A stretch of DNA of 64,000 nucleotides, taken from contig NZ_WNDO01000003.1 of NCBI RefSeq assembly GCF_009912395.1, forward strand, positions 62,001 to 126,000. The letters are read 5' to 3'. Positions 44,133 to 53,341 of this stretch are shown here, in pieces. The first letter of the stretch is position 1; every line of letters starts with the position of its first letter. Under the pieces are notes generated by a model, which saw only the letters and a list, made by a program, of their open reading frames with translations, did no database searches and was not told the origin of the DNA. The translations under genes and the position numbers were made by a program. The DNA comes from Luteibacter sp. (GTDB lineage: Bacteria > Pseudomonadota > Gammaproteobacteria > Xanthomonadales > Rhodanobacteraceae).

Positions 44133-45566
44133 GTGTCCACCCTGGTCTTCGTGCACGGCTGGAGCGTCACCGATACATCCACCTATGGCGACCTGCCCGC
44201 GGCGCTGAAACAACGCGCCGCGCAGGCTGGCACCGCGCTGCACATCGTCGATATCCGTCTTTCCGAATACGTGACCTTCGACGACGCGGTGACGATGGAC
44301 GATATCGTCCGCGGCTTCGACCACGCCCTGCGTGACCTCGACCTGCCCGACGGCCGTTTCGACTGCGTGACGCACTCCACTGGCGGCCCGGTCGTGATGG
44401 CATGGCTGCGCGCCCAACGCCTCGCGCCGACCACGCATGCGACCGCGAAAGCCCGACATGTGGTCATGCTTGCTCCCGCCCACTTCGGCTCGGCCCTGGC
44501 GAAACTCGGCAAGGGCGTGCTCGGCCGTCTGAAGGCCTGGTTCAACGGCATCGAGCCCGGCCAGCGCATCCTCGACTGGCTCGAGCTGGGCAGCCCCGAG
44601 TCGCTGTCGCTCAACCTGGACATCGTGCACGGCGCCGACCTGGCGAGCCAGGGCACCTATCTGTTCAACCTGATCGGCGACCGACCCGACCGCAAGCTCT
44701 ACGACGTCATCAACTCGTACACCGGCGAAGACGGCTCCGACGGCGTCGTGCGCCTTGCTGCCGCCAATCTCAACGCGACCCACCTGAGCCTCGTCCAGCA
44801 AGCCAGCGGCCCACTGCTGACGGCTTCGGTTACACGCGCACCTCGTACCGCTTTCCGACTGCTGCCGGGCCTTGCGCACTCCGGCGACACGCAGGGCATC
44901 ATGGCGGCGAAGCCGCCCGCAAGCATCACGGTGGAGACCATCATGCGCTGCCTCGCGGTGGACTCCTCCACCGCCTACGCCGCGTTATGCGACGCCTTCG
45001 CCACGGAGAACGCCCAACGCGACGCCAGCAAGGTGGAGTTGGAACCGGCCGGTATTTTCCCGCCACGCGTGCACATCCACGACCCGCGCACGCTGCTCAT
45101 CGTGCGCCTGCGGGACGACCGGGGCGAGGCGCCGGCGAATGCGCAGTTCCAGCTCACCGCCGGTCCCGACGCATCGCCCGATCACCTGCCCCCGGGATTC
45201 ATGATCGATCGCCAGGCCAACGGCCGCGATCCGGCGACGTGGACGTTGTTCCTCAACCACGCGATCCTCGCGGGGGATGCCGCGGTGCCCGATCCGCGCG
45301 ATACGTCGAAGATCCTGCGGGGCGCCATGCAAGCGCATTCGCCGTATGGTGCGCGCGTGCAACCGGCCGACGTGAGTGGACTGGTACGCCATCTCGCCGC
45401 AGCGACGGCAACGAACCAGGATCTTCTCGCCTCGCTACGCCCCCACGAAACGACCGTTGTCGACGTGACGCTGTCGCGTCGCGTGGCGGAAGGCGTGTTC
45501 CGGATGACCGATCGGTTGAGCCCCGAGGACTTTCATCACGCGGAGCCAGGTGCGGACCTGCCGTAA
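44133..45566 (+). CDS. lipase-like alpha/beta hydrolase with an extra C-terminal domain
   Basis: 477 aa. The N-terminal ~230 residues have the hydrolase motifs LVFVHGWSVTDTSTYGDL and VTHSTGGPVVMAWL (nucleophile Ser in a HSTGG elbow). The ~240-residue C-terminal part has beta-rich segments (VHIHDPRTLLIVRLRDDRG; TWTLFLNHAILAGD; TTVVDVTLSRRVAEGVFRM) that I do not recognise. There is no signal peptide, so it is cytoplasmic or secreted by a non-Sec route. The start is GTG at 44133, with GGAAG seven bases before. The substrate is unknown; a phospholipase-type effector is one possibility, but no secretion genes are near. Confidence 0.75.
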   Translation: MSTLVFVHGWSVTDTSTYGDLPAALKQRAAQAGTALHIVDIRLSEYVTFDDAVTMDDIVRGFDHALRDLDLPDGRFDCVTHSTGGPVVMAWLRAQRLAPTTHATAKARHVVMLAPAHFGSALAKLGKGVLGRLKAWFNGIEPGQRILDWLELGSPESLSLNLDIVHGADLASQGTYLFNLIGDRPDRKLYDVINSYTGEDGSDGVVRLAAANLNATHLSLVQQASGPLLTASVTRAPRTAFRLLPGLAHSGDTQGIMAAKPPASITVETIMRCLAVDSSTAYAALCDAFATENAQRDASKVELEPAGIFPPRVHIHDPRTLLIVRLRDDRGEAPANAQFQLTAGPDASPDHLPPGFMIDRQANGRDPATWTLFLNHAILAGDAAVPDPRDTSKILRGAMQAHSPYGARVQPADVSGLVRHLAAATATNQDLLASLRPHETTVVDVTLSRRVAEGVFRMTDRLSPEDFHHAEPGADLP

Positions 45567-45570
45567 CCGG

Positions 45571-45657
45571 GTAGGAGCGCGCCTTGCGCGCGACAGTTCG
45601 GGCGAAAACCTTGCGATTGCTGCAGCCTGGTGTCGCGCGCAAGGCGCGCTCCTACAA
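45571..45657. repeat. REP-like inverted pair, variant core
   Basis: A variant core with an extra C (GTAGGAGCGCGCCTTGCGCG) and its inverted partner (CGCGCAAGGCGCGCTCCTAC), separated by ~45 bp. The matching extra base in both arms shows that the pair evolved as a unit. It supplies the TAG stop (45652-45654, minus strand) of the reductase gene. Confidence 0.87.
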
Positions 45658-47031
45658 GGTGATTTCCTGTAGATCGCCTACAAGTGTCGGAATCAGTTCC
45701 GACACGGTCGGGTGGATCGGCACCGCCCATTGCAGGGTGTCGATCGAAGCTCCGGCGTTCATCATGTCGAGGACGCCGTGGATGGCCTCGTCGCCACCGG
45801 TGCCGAGAATCGCGGCACCCAGGATGCGACGCGTCTCCGCGTCGGCCACCATCGTCATGAAACCCTGCGTTTCACCCTTTTCGACGGCGCGCCCGACACG
45901 CGACATCGGTCGCTTGGACAACAGCAGTGACCTGCCAGAGGCTTTCGCCTGGGCGACGGTCATACCCACGCGCCCCAGCGGCGGATCGACATAGAGTGCA
46001 TAACCCAGGATGCGCTCGCTCACCTTCCGCGAACCGCCATCGAGCAGGTTGGCCACGACGATCTCGTAATCGTTCCAGGCGGTATGCGTGAAGGCTCCCT
46101 TGCCATTGCAGTCGCCTAGCGCCCAGATACCTTCGACGCTGCTTTCCAGGCGATCGTTTACGGTGATGTAGCCGCGCGCATCCATCGCGACGCCCGCATG
46201 TTCCAGCCCCAGATCGTCGGTGTTCGGCCGACGGCCGACAGCGAGCAGCACATGTGAGCCGATCACTTCGGGATGACCTTCGCGACAGTCCACACCCACC
46301 GCCACGCCGTCGGCATGCTTCGCCAGACGGATGCAACACGCGTCGGTGCGCACGACGATGCCCTCGGCTTCGAGGATATCGCGCACCGCCGCCGAGATGT
46401 CCTCGTCCTCGCGCCCGATCAGGCGCGCCCCCTGCTCCACCACCGTCACCTTCGCGCCGAAACGGCGATACATCTGCGCGAACTCGAGGCCGATGTAGCT
46501 TCCGCCCACGACCACGAGATGATCGGGCACCGTTTCCAAGGAAATGATGGTGCTATTGGTGAGGTAATCCACCTCGTGAACACCGGGAAAGTCCGGTACG
46601 TTCGCGCGACCGCCAACGTTGAGGAAGATCCACGGCGCGCTCAGCGATTCGCCATTCACCTTGATGACGCGGGGGCCAGTGAATCGCGCGTGCCCACGAA
46701 TCAGTTCGAGCCCCGGCATACCAGCAAGCCAGTCTTCGTTGCCTTTGCGGGAATCCAGGATCACCTTGCGCGCCCGCGCGGCGACGGTCGGCATGTCGAT
46801 GCCAACCGGCCCCGTCGTCACGCCGTACTCGGCCCCACGACGTGCCAGATGCGCGGCGTACGCGCTGGCGACGAGGGTCTTGGTGGGCTTGCAGCCGGTA
46901 TTGATGCAGGTGCCTCCAACCCGATGCCGCTCGATGAGCGCGACGGAACGGCCGGAGGCAGTGAGACGGGCGGCCAGCGCAGGTCCAGCCTGGCCGGCAC
47001 CGATGATGATGGCGTCGAACGAACGGGACAT
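45652..47031 (-). CDS. FAD-dependent pyridine nucleotide-disulfide oxidoreductase
   Basis: 459 aa. FAD motif IIIGAGQAGPALAARL (8-23), redox pair GGTCINTGCKPTKT (Cys42 and Cys47), second Rossmann motif VVVGGSYIGLEFAQMYRRF, GIWALGDCNGKGAFTHTAWN (FAD ribityl site) and the dimerisation domain (VDPPLGRVGMTVAQA). It belongs to the mercuric reductase/dihydrolipoamide dehydrogenase family. There is no heavy-metal-binding domain and no mer genes nearby, so the substrate is unknown. The stop codon is inside a REP pair. Confidence 0.9.
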   Translation of the reverse strand: MSRSFDAIIIGAGQAGPALAARLTASGRSVALIERHRVGGTCINTGCKPTKTLVASAYAAHLARRGAEYGVTTGPVGIDMPTVAARARKVILDSRKGNEDWLAGMPGLELIRGHARFTGPRVIKVNGESLSAPWIFLNVGGRANVPDFPGVHEVDYLTNSTIISLETVPDHLVVVGGSYIGLEFAQMYRRFGAKVTVVEQGARLIGREDEDISAAVRDILEAEGIVVRTDACCIRLAKHADGVAVGVDCREGHPEVIGSHVLLAVGRRPNTDDLGLEHAGVAMDARGYITVNDRLESSVEGIWALGDCNGKGAFTHTAWNDYEIVVANLLDGGSRKVSERILGYALYVDPPLGRVGMTVAQAKASGRSLLLSKRPMSRVGRAVEKGETQGFMTMVADAETRRILGAAILGTGGDEAIHGVLDMMNAGASIDTLQWAVPIHPTVSELIPTLVGDLQEITL

Positions 47032-47096
47032 GTGTTGTCGCCTGTCGATGCAAAGGGTGCGATCGATTCTGCCCTATCACAGCCCTGTTTGGCTTC

Positions 47097-47165
47097 TGTA
47101 GGAGCGCGCTCGCGCGCGATGGGTGCTCGCGGCAACCTGGCATCGCGTGCAAGCGCGCTCCTACA
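47097..47165. repeat. REP-like inverted pair
   Basis: TGTAGGAGCGCGCTCGCGCG and the inverted CAAGCGCGCTCCTACA, separated by ~25 bp, between the start of the reductase gene and the terminator of the lipoprotein gene. Both neighbours are on the minus strand. Confidence 0.86.
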
Positions 47166-47191
47166 GCGGCACGGTCATCCGCGATGCAGCC

Positions 47192-47218
47192 AAAAAAAGC
47201 CCCGCGAAATGCGGGGCT
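47192..47218 (-). terminator. intrinsic terminator of the lipoprotein gene
   Basis: On the minus strand the stem AGCCCCGC/GCGGGGCT has a 5-base loop and is followed by seven T, starting a few bases after the stop codon at 47224-47226. Confidence 0.92.
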
Positions 47219-47223
47219 CATCG

Positions 47224-47868
47224 TCACAGCGTCGCGTTGGCCTTTTGGCGGAATGCCCGGATGTATTCCTCGAACGCAGGCTGGTAAGCCTGCTGGATAT
47301 TTTCTTCGGAGAGGAACTGCGAGATGTTGCCGCCCCTGCCGGACACCACGAAGCTCCTTTCACCCTGCGGCCCCTTGAAGGTAACCGCGGTGTCCACCCA
47401 GGTACGCAATTGCATCGTCCAGGTCAGCGCGCGCCCGAAATTGAAGGGCATGTAACACCAGAATTCCTTGATGTCGGCGCTGACCACGGGCGTGGCGGCA
47501 TCCGCGTCGTCCGCTTTGACGACGCGATAACCGGCATTCTGCAGACCCGACACGAGCAGCGCCTTGACCACATCCTCTACCCGCTCGCCCTTGGGCAGGT
47601 CGTAGACGAAGCGGACCGCACCTCCCACCACCGATGCGCGGCCAGCCTCACCCAGTTCGTCCCGCGTGGCCTTGTCCAGGCGATCGCCATGGCTGTCGGG
47701 CGTGATCAGGAAGTCGCGCTGGTCGCGGATATCCCCAATGACGACCTTTTGCGCGTCCGGCTGTGCCAGTGTTTCCGGTGGTGCTAGCCGCACCGTGGTC
47801 CGGTGGATGCCGCAACCACCAAGCATGATCGACAGCGCCGCGATGGCGCCGATCCATGTCTTCTTCAT
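47224..47868 (-). CDS. YajG-like outer-membrane lipoprotein
   Basis: 214 aa. The lipoprotein signal [19 protein letters not shown] has its lipobox at LGGC (Cys19). [35 protein letters not shown] and [10 protein letters not shown] match the general pattern of the YajG-type family of uncharacterised lipoproteins. [20 protein letters not shown] and [13 protein letters not shown] close the protein. The role is unknown. Codon use is like its neighbours. Confidence 0.75.
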   Translation of the reverse strand: MKKTWIGAIAALSIMLGGCGIHRTTVRLAPPETLAQPDAQKVVIGDIRDQRDFLITPDSHGDRLDKATRDELGEAGRASVVGGAVRFVYDLPKGERVEDVVKALLVSGLQNAGYRVVKADDADAATPVVSADIKEFWCYMPFNFGRALTWTMQLRTWVDTAVTFKGPQGERSFVVSGRGGNISQFLSEENIQQAYQPAFEEYIRAFRQKANATL

Positions 47869-47935
47869 CGATAACCCCTGTTTCGTGAGGGGCGAATTCT
47901 AGCGAATGCGCGCTCCGCGGCGGGAGGGCTTCGAA

Positions 47936-48012
47936 TGGTGACCCCGGCCCGATTCGAACGGGCGACCTTCCCCTTAGGAGGGGGACGCTCTATCCAGCTG
48001 AGCTACGGGGCC
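47936..48012 (-). tRNA. tRNA-Arg (anticodon CCT)
   Basis: 77 nt including an encoded CCA. The acceptor stem GGCCCCG pairs with CGGGGTC (one G-T). The D-stem is GCTC/GAGC, the anticodon stem TCCCC/GGGGA with loop CTCCTAA (anticodon CCT at 47978-47976), and the T-arm GCCCG TTCGAAT CGGGC. It reads AGG codons, rare in this genome's style. It lies between a lipoprotein gene and a DUF2335 gene, all on the minus strand. No integrase or attachment duplicate is seen in the window. Confidence 0.97.
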
Positions 48013-48072
48013 CCGGTCGCGAAGCATACCCTACCGGCCCGGGCGAACAGAAGGCTTCGCCACGGGCGAAGA

Positions 48073-48468
48073 TCAGCTGGACCGGCGAGCGCGTTGGGCG
48101 ATCGCGAACGCCGCAAGGATCACGATCGGGACGCCCACGGCGATCACGGCGCCGATGACCGGCTCTTCGAGGTAGGCGATGGTGCTGCCGAAGACCACCG
48201 CCATGGCCGCCACGAGGAAACCGAACACCAGGCTCCACATGCCGCGGACATGCCCCTGCCGTGCCAGCGCGCGGTGATGGGCGCGATCGTCTTCCACCGA
48301 ACGGATGTGGTGCTCCATGGTCCGCTCGACCATGTTCAGGATGCGCTCCGTCGCACCAGGCACCGCTTTTTCGTAGGCCATCACGGTTTCGGCGGACGGC
48401 AGGGTCGCGGGAATCCGCCCCCCGGCCCCTTCCAGACCGGTCGCACCGGCCACACTGTCGTCATTCAT
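48073..48468 (-). CDS. DUF2335 family membrane protein
   Basis: 131 aa. It has a cytoplasmic part with a helical segment (GATERILNMVERTMEHHIRS) and two adjacent C-terminal membrane helices (SLVFGFLVAAMAVVFGSTIA; VIGAVIAVGVPIVILAAFAI), the layout of DUF2335 proteins, which are of unknown function. ATG at 48468 is chosen because GGGGAG lies 7 bases before it; ATGs at 48474, 48483 and 48522 are less well placed. Confidence 0.8.
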   Translation of the reverse strand: MNDDSVAGATGLEGAGGRIPATLPSAETVMAYEKAVPGATERILNMVERTMEHHIRSVEDDRAHHRALARQGHVRGMWSLVFGFLVAAMAVVFGSTIAYLEEPVIGAVIAVGVPIVILAAFAIAQRARRSS

Positions 48469-48592
48469 CGCCATTCTCCCCATCGACCGCCCGACTGTAA
48501 TCGCCGCAAAGCGTCGCGCCAACCGACAGAGGTCACGTTCCGATGCGCCGAATCGACAAAGATCCTGCCCGACGATCGGCTAATCTTTCGCC

Positions 48593-49753
48593 ATGCTCAC
48601 GACCCTGGCCGTCACCAACTATCGTTCGCTGCGCGACCTCGTCGTGCCGCTTGAGCGCCTGAACGTCGTTGTCGGCGCCAACGGTAGTGGCAAATCCAAT
48701 GTCTATCGCGCGCTACGCCTCCTGGCCGAGACCGCGCAGACCGGCATCGTGCCCGCGTTGGCACGCGAAGGAGGCATGGACTCGACGCTGTGGGCGGGCC
48801 CCGAAACGATCAGCCGTGCGATGCAGCGCCGAGATGTTCGCTTGCAAGGCGGCCCACGCCAGGACGTGGTCCGCCTCCAGCTCGGTTTCGCGAGCGACGA
48901 CCTGGGTTACGCCATCGATCTGGGCTATCCCGAGCCATCGAGAAGCGCATTCGCACGTGATCCGCAGATCAAGCGCGAGGTGATATGGCACGGAGACATC
49001 CTGCGTAGCGCATCGACCCTCGTCGATCGCAGGGGGAATGTCATGAAGGTTCGCGAGGGCCGAACCTGGCACGTATCGCACCAGCACCTCAATACCTTCG
49101 AAAGCATCTTCATGCAGGCCGCCGATCCCCAGCGGGCACCCGAAGTGCTCACGTTACGGGAAACCATTCGCGGCTGGCGGTTCTACGATCACTTCCGGAC
49201 CGATGCCGATTCACCCGCCCGCCTGCCGCAGTTGGGAACGCGGACACCGGTGCTCGGACACGACGGGCGCGATCTTGCGGCGGCCTGGCAAACGATCCGC
49301 GAGATTAGCGACGCCCACGCCCTGGACGCCGCGGTGAACGACGCGTTTCCCGGAGCCACCGTCGACGTGCACAACCTCGATGGTCGCTTCATTCTTCACC
49401 TCTCCCAAGAGGGCCTTCTGCGATCGCTTTCGACGGCCGAACTCTCGGATGGCACGCTGCGCTACCTGCTATGGATCGCCGCGCTGCACACACCTCGCCC
49501 GCCCGAACTGATGGTGCTCAACGAGCCGGAAACCAGCCTTCACCCCGACTTGCTGCCACCGCTGGCACGCCTCATCGGCGCCGCCGCGCGGCATTCGCAA
49601 GTGTGGGTCGTCTCACACGCACCACGCCTCATCGCCGCCCTGGAAGATCAACCGAACTGCCACACCATCACGCTCGACAAGGACATGAGCCAAACCGTCG
49701 TGAGGGGTCAGGGATTGCTGGACCGACCCGCGTGGCATTGGCCGGAGCGTTAA
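48593..49753 (+). CDS. AAA family ATPase (AAA_21/RecF-like), orphan
   Basis: 386 aa. Walker A is GANGSGKSN (28-36) following NYRSLRDLVVPLERLNVVV, the usual start of RecF/SMC-like single-gene ATPases. ELSDGTLRYLLWIAAL is the signature loop, LMVLNEPETSLHPDLLPPL Walker B, and VWVVSHAPRLIAALED the switch His. There is no TOPRIM nuclease domain, so it is not a full OLD-type protein, and no partner nuclease gene is adjacent. Such ATPases occur both as housekeeping proteins and in defence pairs. Confidence 0.88.
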   Translation: MLTTLAVTNYRSLRDLVVPLERLNVVVGANGSGKSNVYRALRLLAETAQTGIVPALAREGGMDSTLWAGPETISRAMQRRDVRLQGGPRQDVVRLQLGFASDDLGYAIDLGYPEPSRSAFARDPQIKREVIWHGDILRSASTLVDRRGNVMKVREGRTWHVSHQHLNTFESIFMQAADPQRAPEVLTLRETIRGWRFYDHFRTDADSPARLPQLGTRTPVLGHDGRDLAAAWQTIREISDAHALDAAVNDAFPGATVDVHNLDGRFILHLSQEGLLRSLSTAELSDGTLRYLLWIAALHTPRPPELMVLNEPETSLHPDLLPPLARLIGAAARHSQVWVVSHAPRLIAALEDQPNCHTITLDKDMSQTVVRGQGLLDRPAWHWPER

Positions 49754-49779
49754 GCCCGGCCGAGCGCCTCACGACGCGA

Positions 49780-50118
49780 TCAGAACATCGTGCAGGTCGG
49801 CTTGCGGATATCGATGGCCGAGATGCGGTCGTCCGCCGTCACGTGCAGGTTGACGCGATCGATGCACGAGGCGAGCAACCCCACCTGGAGTCGCTCGCAT
49901 GTCGTCCATTTGCCTTCATCGTCGACGCCTTGCGCGTGGCAGGTGAAACGGACGCCGGACAGTCGCTCCTCGACGTCCGGTAACGGATCGCCGATGCGGG
50001 CGCGCTTGTGCACGACGCTCTTGAAGTGGCCGTTGGGCACGAGACGATGGCACGCGCCCAGCCCCATCGTCATGGCCGCGGTGGCGACAACGAAGACGAT
50101 TCGCCTAGTTGGCGACAT
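49780..50118 (-). CDS. small putative lipoprotein
   Basis: 112 aa. The lipoprotein-type signal ends MGLGAC (Cys23). The mature part is short, with four Cys (RFTCHAQG, TTCERL, ASCIDR, KPTCTMF), which could form two disulfides in the periplasm. I do not recognise the family. ATG at 50118 gives the signal. The gene overlaps the end of the upstream GFA gene by 14 bp. Confidence 0.65.
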   Translation of the reverse strand: MSPTRRIVFVVATAAMTMGLGACHRLVPNGHFKSVVHKRARIGDPLPDVEERLSGVRFTCHAQGVDDEGKWTTCERLQVGLLASCIDRVNLHVTADDRISAIDIRKPTCTMF

Positions 50119-50521
50119 AACGCAGGTGCCCCGCCACACCGCCACCACCGTCCTTCGGATGATGCGCGCCATCGAGCACTGGCACGTCCTCGAAGTCGAA
50201 GGGGCTCAGCCCTTCAAGGCAGGCCACGTTCACGCCGTATTGGTTCGGATTGGAGCGTCGCTGGTGGAAGGTGTAGATGCCGCACTTCGAGCAAAAGAAA
50301 TGCTTCGCCGTACCGGTATTGAACTGGTACTCGCTCAGCGCCTCCTTTCCTTGCTCGATCGTGATGCCACCGAGATCGGCCGAGACGGCCACCGCGCCGC
50401 GCATGCGGCAGAACGAGCAGTTGCACCGACGCGCGGTGCGCAAGCCGTCTGTGAGCTTCACGGTGAAGCGGACGCTGCCGCAATGGCAGGAAGCACGTGC
50501 CTCGGTGATGTCGGGGAGCAT
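50105..50521 (-). CDS. GFA/CENP-V family zinc-binding protein
   Basis: 138 aa. The zinc ligands of the GFA fold are present: Cys12 and Cys14 (SCHCGSVRF), Cys33, Cys35, Cys38 (CNCSFCRMRG), and Cys77, Cys80 (FFCSKCGIYTFH). This family includes glutathione-dependent formaldehyde-activating-like proteins; most members have no proven activity. It is probably translated with the small lipoprotein gene downstream. Confidence 0.9.
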   Translation of the reverse strand: MLPDITEARASCHCGSVRFTVKLTDGLRTARRCNCSFCRMRGAVAVSADLGGITIEQGKEALSEYQFNTGTAKHFFCSKCGIYTFHQRRSNPNQYGVNVACLEGLSPFDFEDVPVLDGAHHPKDGGGGVAGHLRYVAN

Positions 50522-50558
50522 CGGTGGCCTACCCTGTGGGGAGGCTCATGATAATCCT

Positions 50559-50822
50559 TCAGCGGACCAGGGACAGGTGCCTCCCCGCAGGCAAGGCGGG
50601 CACGAGCGACGGCCGCTTGGCGTCGCTGCCGAACGGCCGCCACACGCCGTCGGCCCCCTCGATGCCGATGCTGGCGTCGCCACCGTCGGACGCGGCCTGG
50701 TTCAGGGCCGACCGCAGGGCCTCGTAACGGGAGGGAAACCGGTCGACGATCACGCCATCGACCCGAACCGGCCAGCGCAGGTCATCTCCGGGGTGAAAGG
50801 GAATCTCGTAGACGCGGGTCAT
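50559..50822 (-). CDS. DUF2188-like small protein
   Basis: 87 aa. VYEIPFHPGDDLRWPVRVDG then DRFPSRYEALRSALNQAASD and ADGVWRPFGSD give the pattern of DUF2188-type proteins (a small beta-beta-alpha-beta fold). The role is unknown. ATG at 50822 is preferred, with AGGA upstream. It lies 37 bp upstream of the GFA gene on the same strand, so the three small genes may be one transcript. Confidence 0.6.
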   Translation of the reverse strand: MTRVYEIPFHPGDDLRWPVRVDGVIVDRFPSRYEALRSALNQAASDGGDASIGIEGADGVWRPFGSDAKRPSLVPALPAGRHLSLVR

Positions 50823-51022
50823 GGCGCCATCCTCTGTAACAACTTGAGGCAAAGCATGCGGTTGCGCATGTCATCGCATGGTCGTGGAAGTTTGTTGCGG
50901 TCATGACATTTCGCCGACATCGGTCCCGCGCCGCACAACAGGTCGTGAAGGGGGTGTTTGCTAGAATCCCGGTTTTCCCTCGCACGCTGGCATCCTGCCG
51001 GCGCGTCGCCAAAGGAGTTGTC

Positions 51023-52558
51023 ATGTCCGCCAAGATCCTCGAAGCGCTCGGCCTGAAGTCCACCGAGTCGGGTACCTACCTCGGCCGCGGCGAATGGGCC
51101 GCCACCACCGGTGCCGGCACGCTGTCCCCCGTCAACCCCGCCACCGGCGAGGTGATCGCCACGGTGCAGGCCTCCAGCGCGGCGGATTACGAGACCATCG
51201 TCCAGCGTGCCCAGGAAGCCTTCACGGTGTGGCGCAACACCCCGGCCCCGCGCCGTGGTGAGGCCGTGCGCCTGTGCGGCGAGGCGCTGCGCAAGCACAA
51301 GGACGCCCTCGGCTCGCTGGTCGCCCTGGAAATGGGCAAGATCAAGCCGGAAGGTGACGGCGAAGTGCAGGAAATGATCGACATCGCCGATTTCGCGGTG
51401 GGCCAGAGCCGCATGCTCTACGGCTACACCATGCATTCGGAGCGCCCGGGCCACCGCATGTACGAGCAGTGGCACCCGGTCGGCCTGGTCGGCATCGTCA
51501 GCGCCTTCAACTTCCCGGTCGCCGTGTGGAGCTGGAACGCCTTCCTGGCCGCCATCTGCGGCGATATCTGCATCTGGAAGCCGTCGCCGAAGACCCCGCT
51601 CTCGGCCATCGCCACGATGAAGATCTGCAACGAAGCACTGAAGGACGCCGGCTTCCCAGACCTCTTCTTCCTGTTCAACGACGCAGGCACCGAACTGGCC
51701 CAGACCTTCGTCGACGACAAGCGCATTCCGCTCGTCAGCTTCACCGGCTCCACGAAGATCGGCCGCATGGTCGGCGAGCGCGTCGCCCGCCGCATGGGCC
51801 GCAGCCTGCTGGAACTGGGCGGCAACAACGCCATCATCCTCGACAAGTCGGCCGACCTGAAGCTGGCCATCCCGGGCATCGTCTTCGGCGCCGTGGGCAC
51901 CGCGGGCCAGCGCTGCACCACCACGCGTCGCCTGATCGTCCATTCGTCGATCCACGACGCCGTGGTCGATACCCTCGTGAAGGCCTACGGCCAGGTCGAG
52001 CAGAAGATCGGCGACCCCACCCTCGCCACCACCCTGATGGGCCCGCTGAACAGCCCCGAAGGCGTGCAGGCCTATGTCGACGCCGTGGAGAAGGCCAAGG
52101 CCTCCGGCGGTACCGTCCGCACGGGCGGCAAGGCGCTGACCGATCGCAAGGGCAACTTCGTGCTGCCGACGATCGTCACCGGCCTCACCAACGACGCCGA
52201 GGTCGTGCAGACCGAAACCTTCGCCCCGATCCTCTACGTGATGCCGTTCGATACGCTCGACGAGGCCATCGCCATGCAGAACGGCGTGCCGCAGGGCCTG
52301 TCGTCGGCCCTCTTCACGCAGGATCTCAAGGCCGCCGAGCAGTATCTGTCGGCGTCGGGTTCCGACTGCGGTATCGCCAACATCAACATCGGCACCTCGG
52401 GCGCGGAAATTGGCGGCGCCTTCGGTGGCGAGAAGGAAACCGGCGGCGGTCGCGAGTCGGGCTCGGATGCCTGGAAGGTGTATATGCGCCGCCAGACCAA
52501 CACCATCAACTACTCCGATTCGCTGCCGCTGGCCCAGGGCATCAAGTTCGAGTTCTAA
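51023..52558 (+). CDS. ALDH7-type aldehyde dehydrogenase (L-piperidine-6-carboxylate/alpha-aminoadipate semialdehyde type)
   Basis: 511 aa, longer than most aldehyde dehydrogenases. Glu264 is in LLELGGNNA and Cys298 in [12 protein letters not shown]. The C-terminal [18 protein letters not shown] and [19 protein letters not shown] is the antiquitin/AmaB signature. The family oxidises aminoadipate semialdehyde in lysine breakdown. Its partner genes are not nearby. AAAGGAG lies six bases before the ATG. Confidence 0.9.
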   Translation: MSAKILEALGLKSTESGTYLGRGEWAATTGAGTLSPVNPATGEVIATVQASSAADYETIVQRAQEAFTVWRNTPAPRRGEAVRLCGEALRKHKDALGSLVALEMGKIKPEGDGEVQEMIDIADFAVGQSRMLYGYTMHSERPGHRMYEQWHPVGLVGIVSAFNFPVAVWSWNAFLAAICGDICIWKPSPKTPLSAIATMKICNEALKDAGFPDLFFLFNDAGTELAQTFVDDKRIPLVSFTGSTKIGRMVGERVARRMGRSLLELGGNNAIILDKSADLKLAIPGIVFGAVGTAGQRCTTTRRLIVHSSIHDAVVDTLVKAYGQVEQKIGDPTLATTLMGPLNSPEGVQAYVDAVEKAKASGGTVRTGGKALTDRKGNFVLPTIVTGLTNDAEVVQTETFAPILYVMPFDTLDEAIAMQNGVPQGLSSALFTQDLKAAEQYLSASGSDCGIANINIGTSGAEIGGAFGGEKETGGGRESGSDAWKVYMRRQTNTINYSDSLPLAQGIKFEF

Positions 52559-52573
52559 CCCAAGGGTGATGCC

Positions 52574-53341
52574 ATGACCGATCTGCGCTCCACGGAACGT
52601 TTCTCCGACCGCGTCGAGGACTATGTCCGCTACCGGCCGGATTACCCACGGGCGCTGGTCGGCTGGCTACACCACCACGGCGTAGGCGCCGACTGGACGG
52701 TGGCCGATATCGGCGCCGGTACGGGCATCTCGACGAAGATGTTCCTCGACGCCGGCCATCGGGTCACCGCCGTGGAGCCCAATGCGGCGATGCGTGCGGC
52801 GGCCACACGGTGGCTGGCCGACCAGGCGGGATTCACCGCCGTGGACGGCACGGCCGAGGCCACCGGGCTGCCTGATGGCTCAGTCGACCTCGTGATCGCC
52901 GCACAAGCGTTTCACTGGTTCGATAAGGAAAAGGTGCGCGCCGAGTTCCGCCGCGCCCTTTCGACGCGCGGGCTGGTGGCGGTGTTCTGGAATACACGCC
53001 GCCTCACGGGCACGCCGTTCCTCGAAAGCTATGAAAAGCTGTTGCACGAATATGGCGTGGATTACGTAGGCGTGGCCGAGCGCTATGCCGACGATGACAC
53101 CATGCAGAAGTGGTATGGCCAGGGCTACATCGGCATGGCCTCGATTCCGCACACCCAGAAGCTCGATTACGATGCCTTGCAGGGCCGGCTGATGTCGTCT
53201 TCGTACGCGCCCAAGCCCGGCCATATCAACCACGAACCCATGCTGTTCGCCCTGCGCTCGTTGTTCGACGCCACGCAGGACGGCGGCACCATCGATTTCG
53301 ACTACGACACCCGGATCTTCCTGGGTCGCCCGGACGCCTGA
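52574..53341 (+). CDS. class I SAM-dependent methyltransferase
   Basis: 255 aa. Motif I is [19 protein letters not shown], followed by [18 protein letters not shown] and the [19 protein letters not shown] motif common to the YcgJ-like/type-11 group. [16 protein letters not shown] follows. The substrate is unknown. The stop overlaps the pyrD ATG by one base, so it is coupled to pyrimidine and cell-wall genes, although no functional link is evident. Confidence 0.88.
   Translation: MTDLRSTERFSDRVEDYVRYRPDYPRALVGWLHHHGVGADWTVADIGAGTGISTKMFLDAGHRVTAVEPNAAMRAAATRWLADQAGFTAVDGTAEATGLPDGSVDLVIAAQAFHWFDKEKVRAEFRRALSTRGLVAVFWNTRRLTGTPFLESYEKLLHEYGVDYVGVAERYADDDTMQKWYGQGYIGMASIPHTQKLDYDALQGRLMSSSYAPKPGHINHEPMLFALRSLFDATQDGGTIDFDYDTRIFLGRPDA

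Noticed and set aside
45652-47031. Mercuric reductase
   Set aside because: No N-terminal heavy-metal domain, no C-terminal Cys pair and no mer genes; only the general disulfide-reductase family is supported.
47936-48012. Genomic island inserted at the tRNA gene
   Set aside because: No integrase, no duplicated tRNA end and no strong composition shift are seen; kept only as a weak finding about the neighbouring genes.
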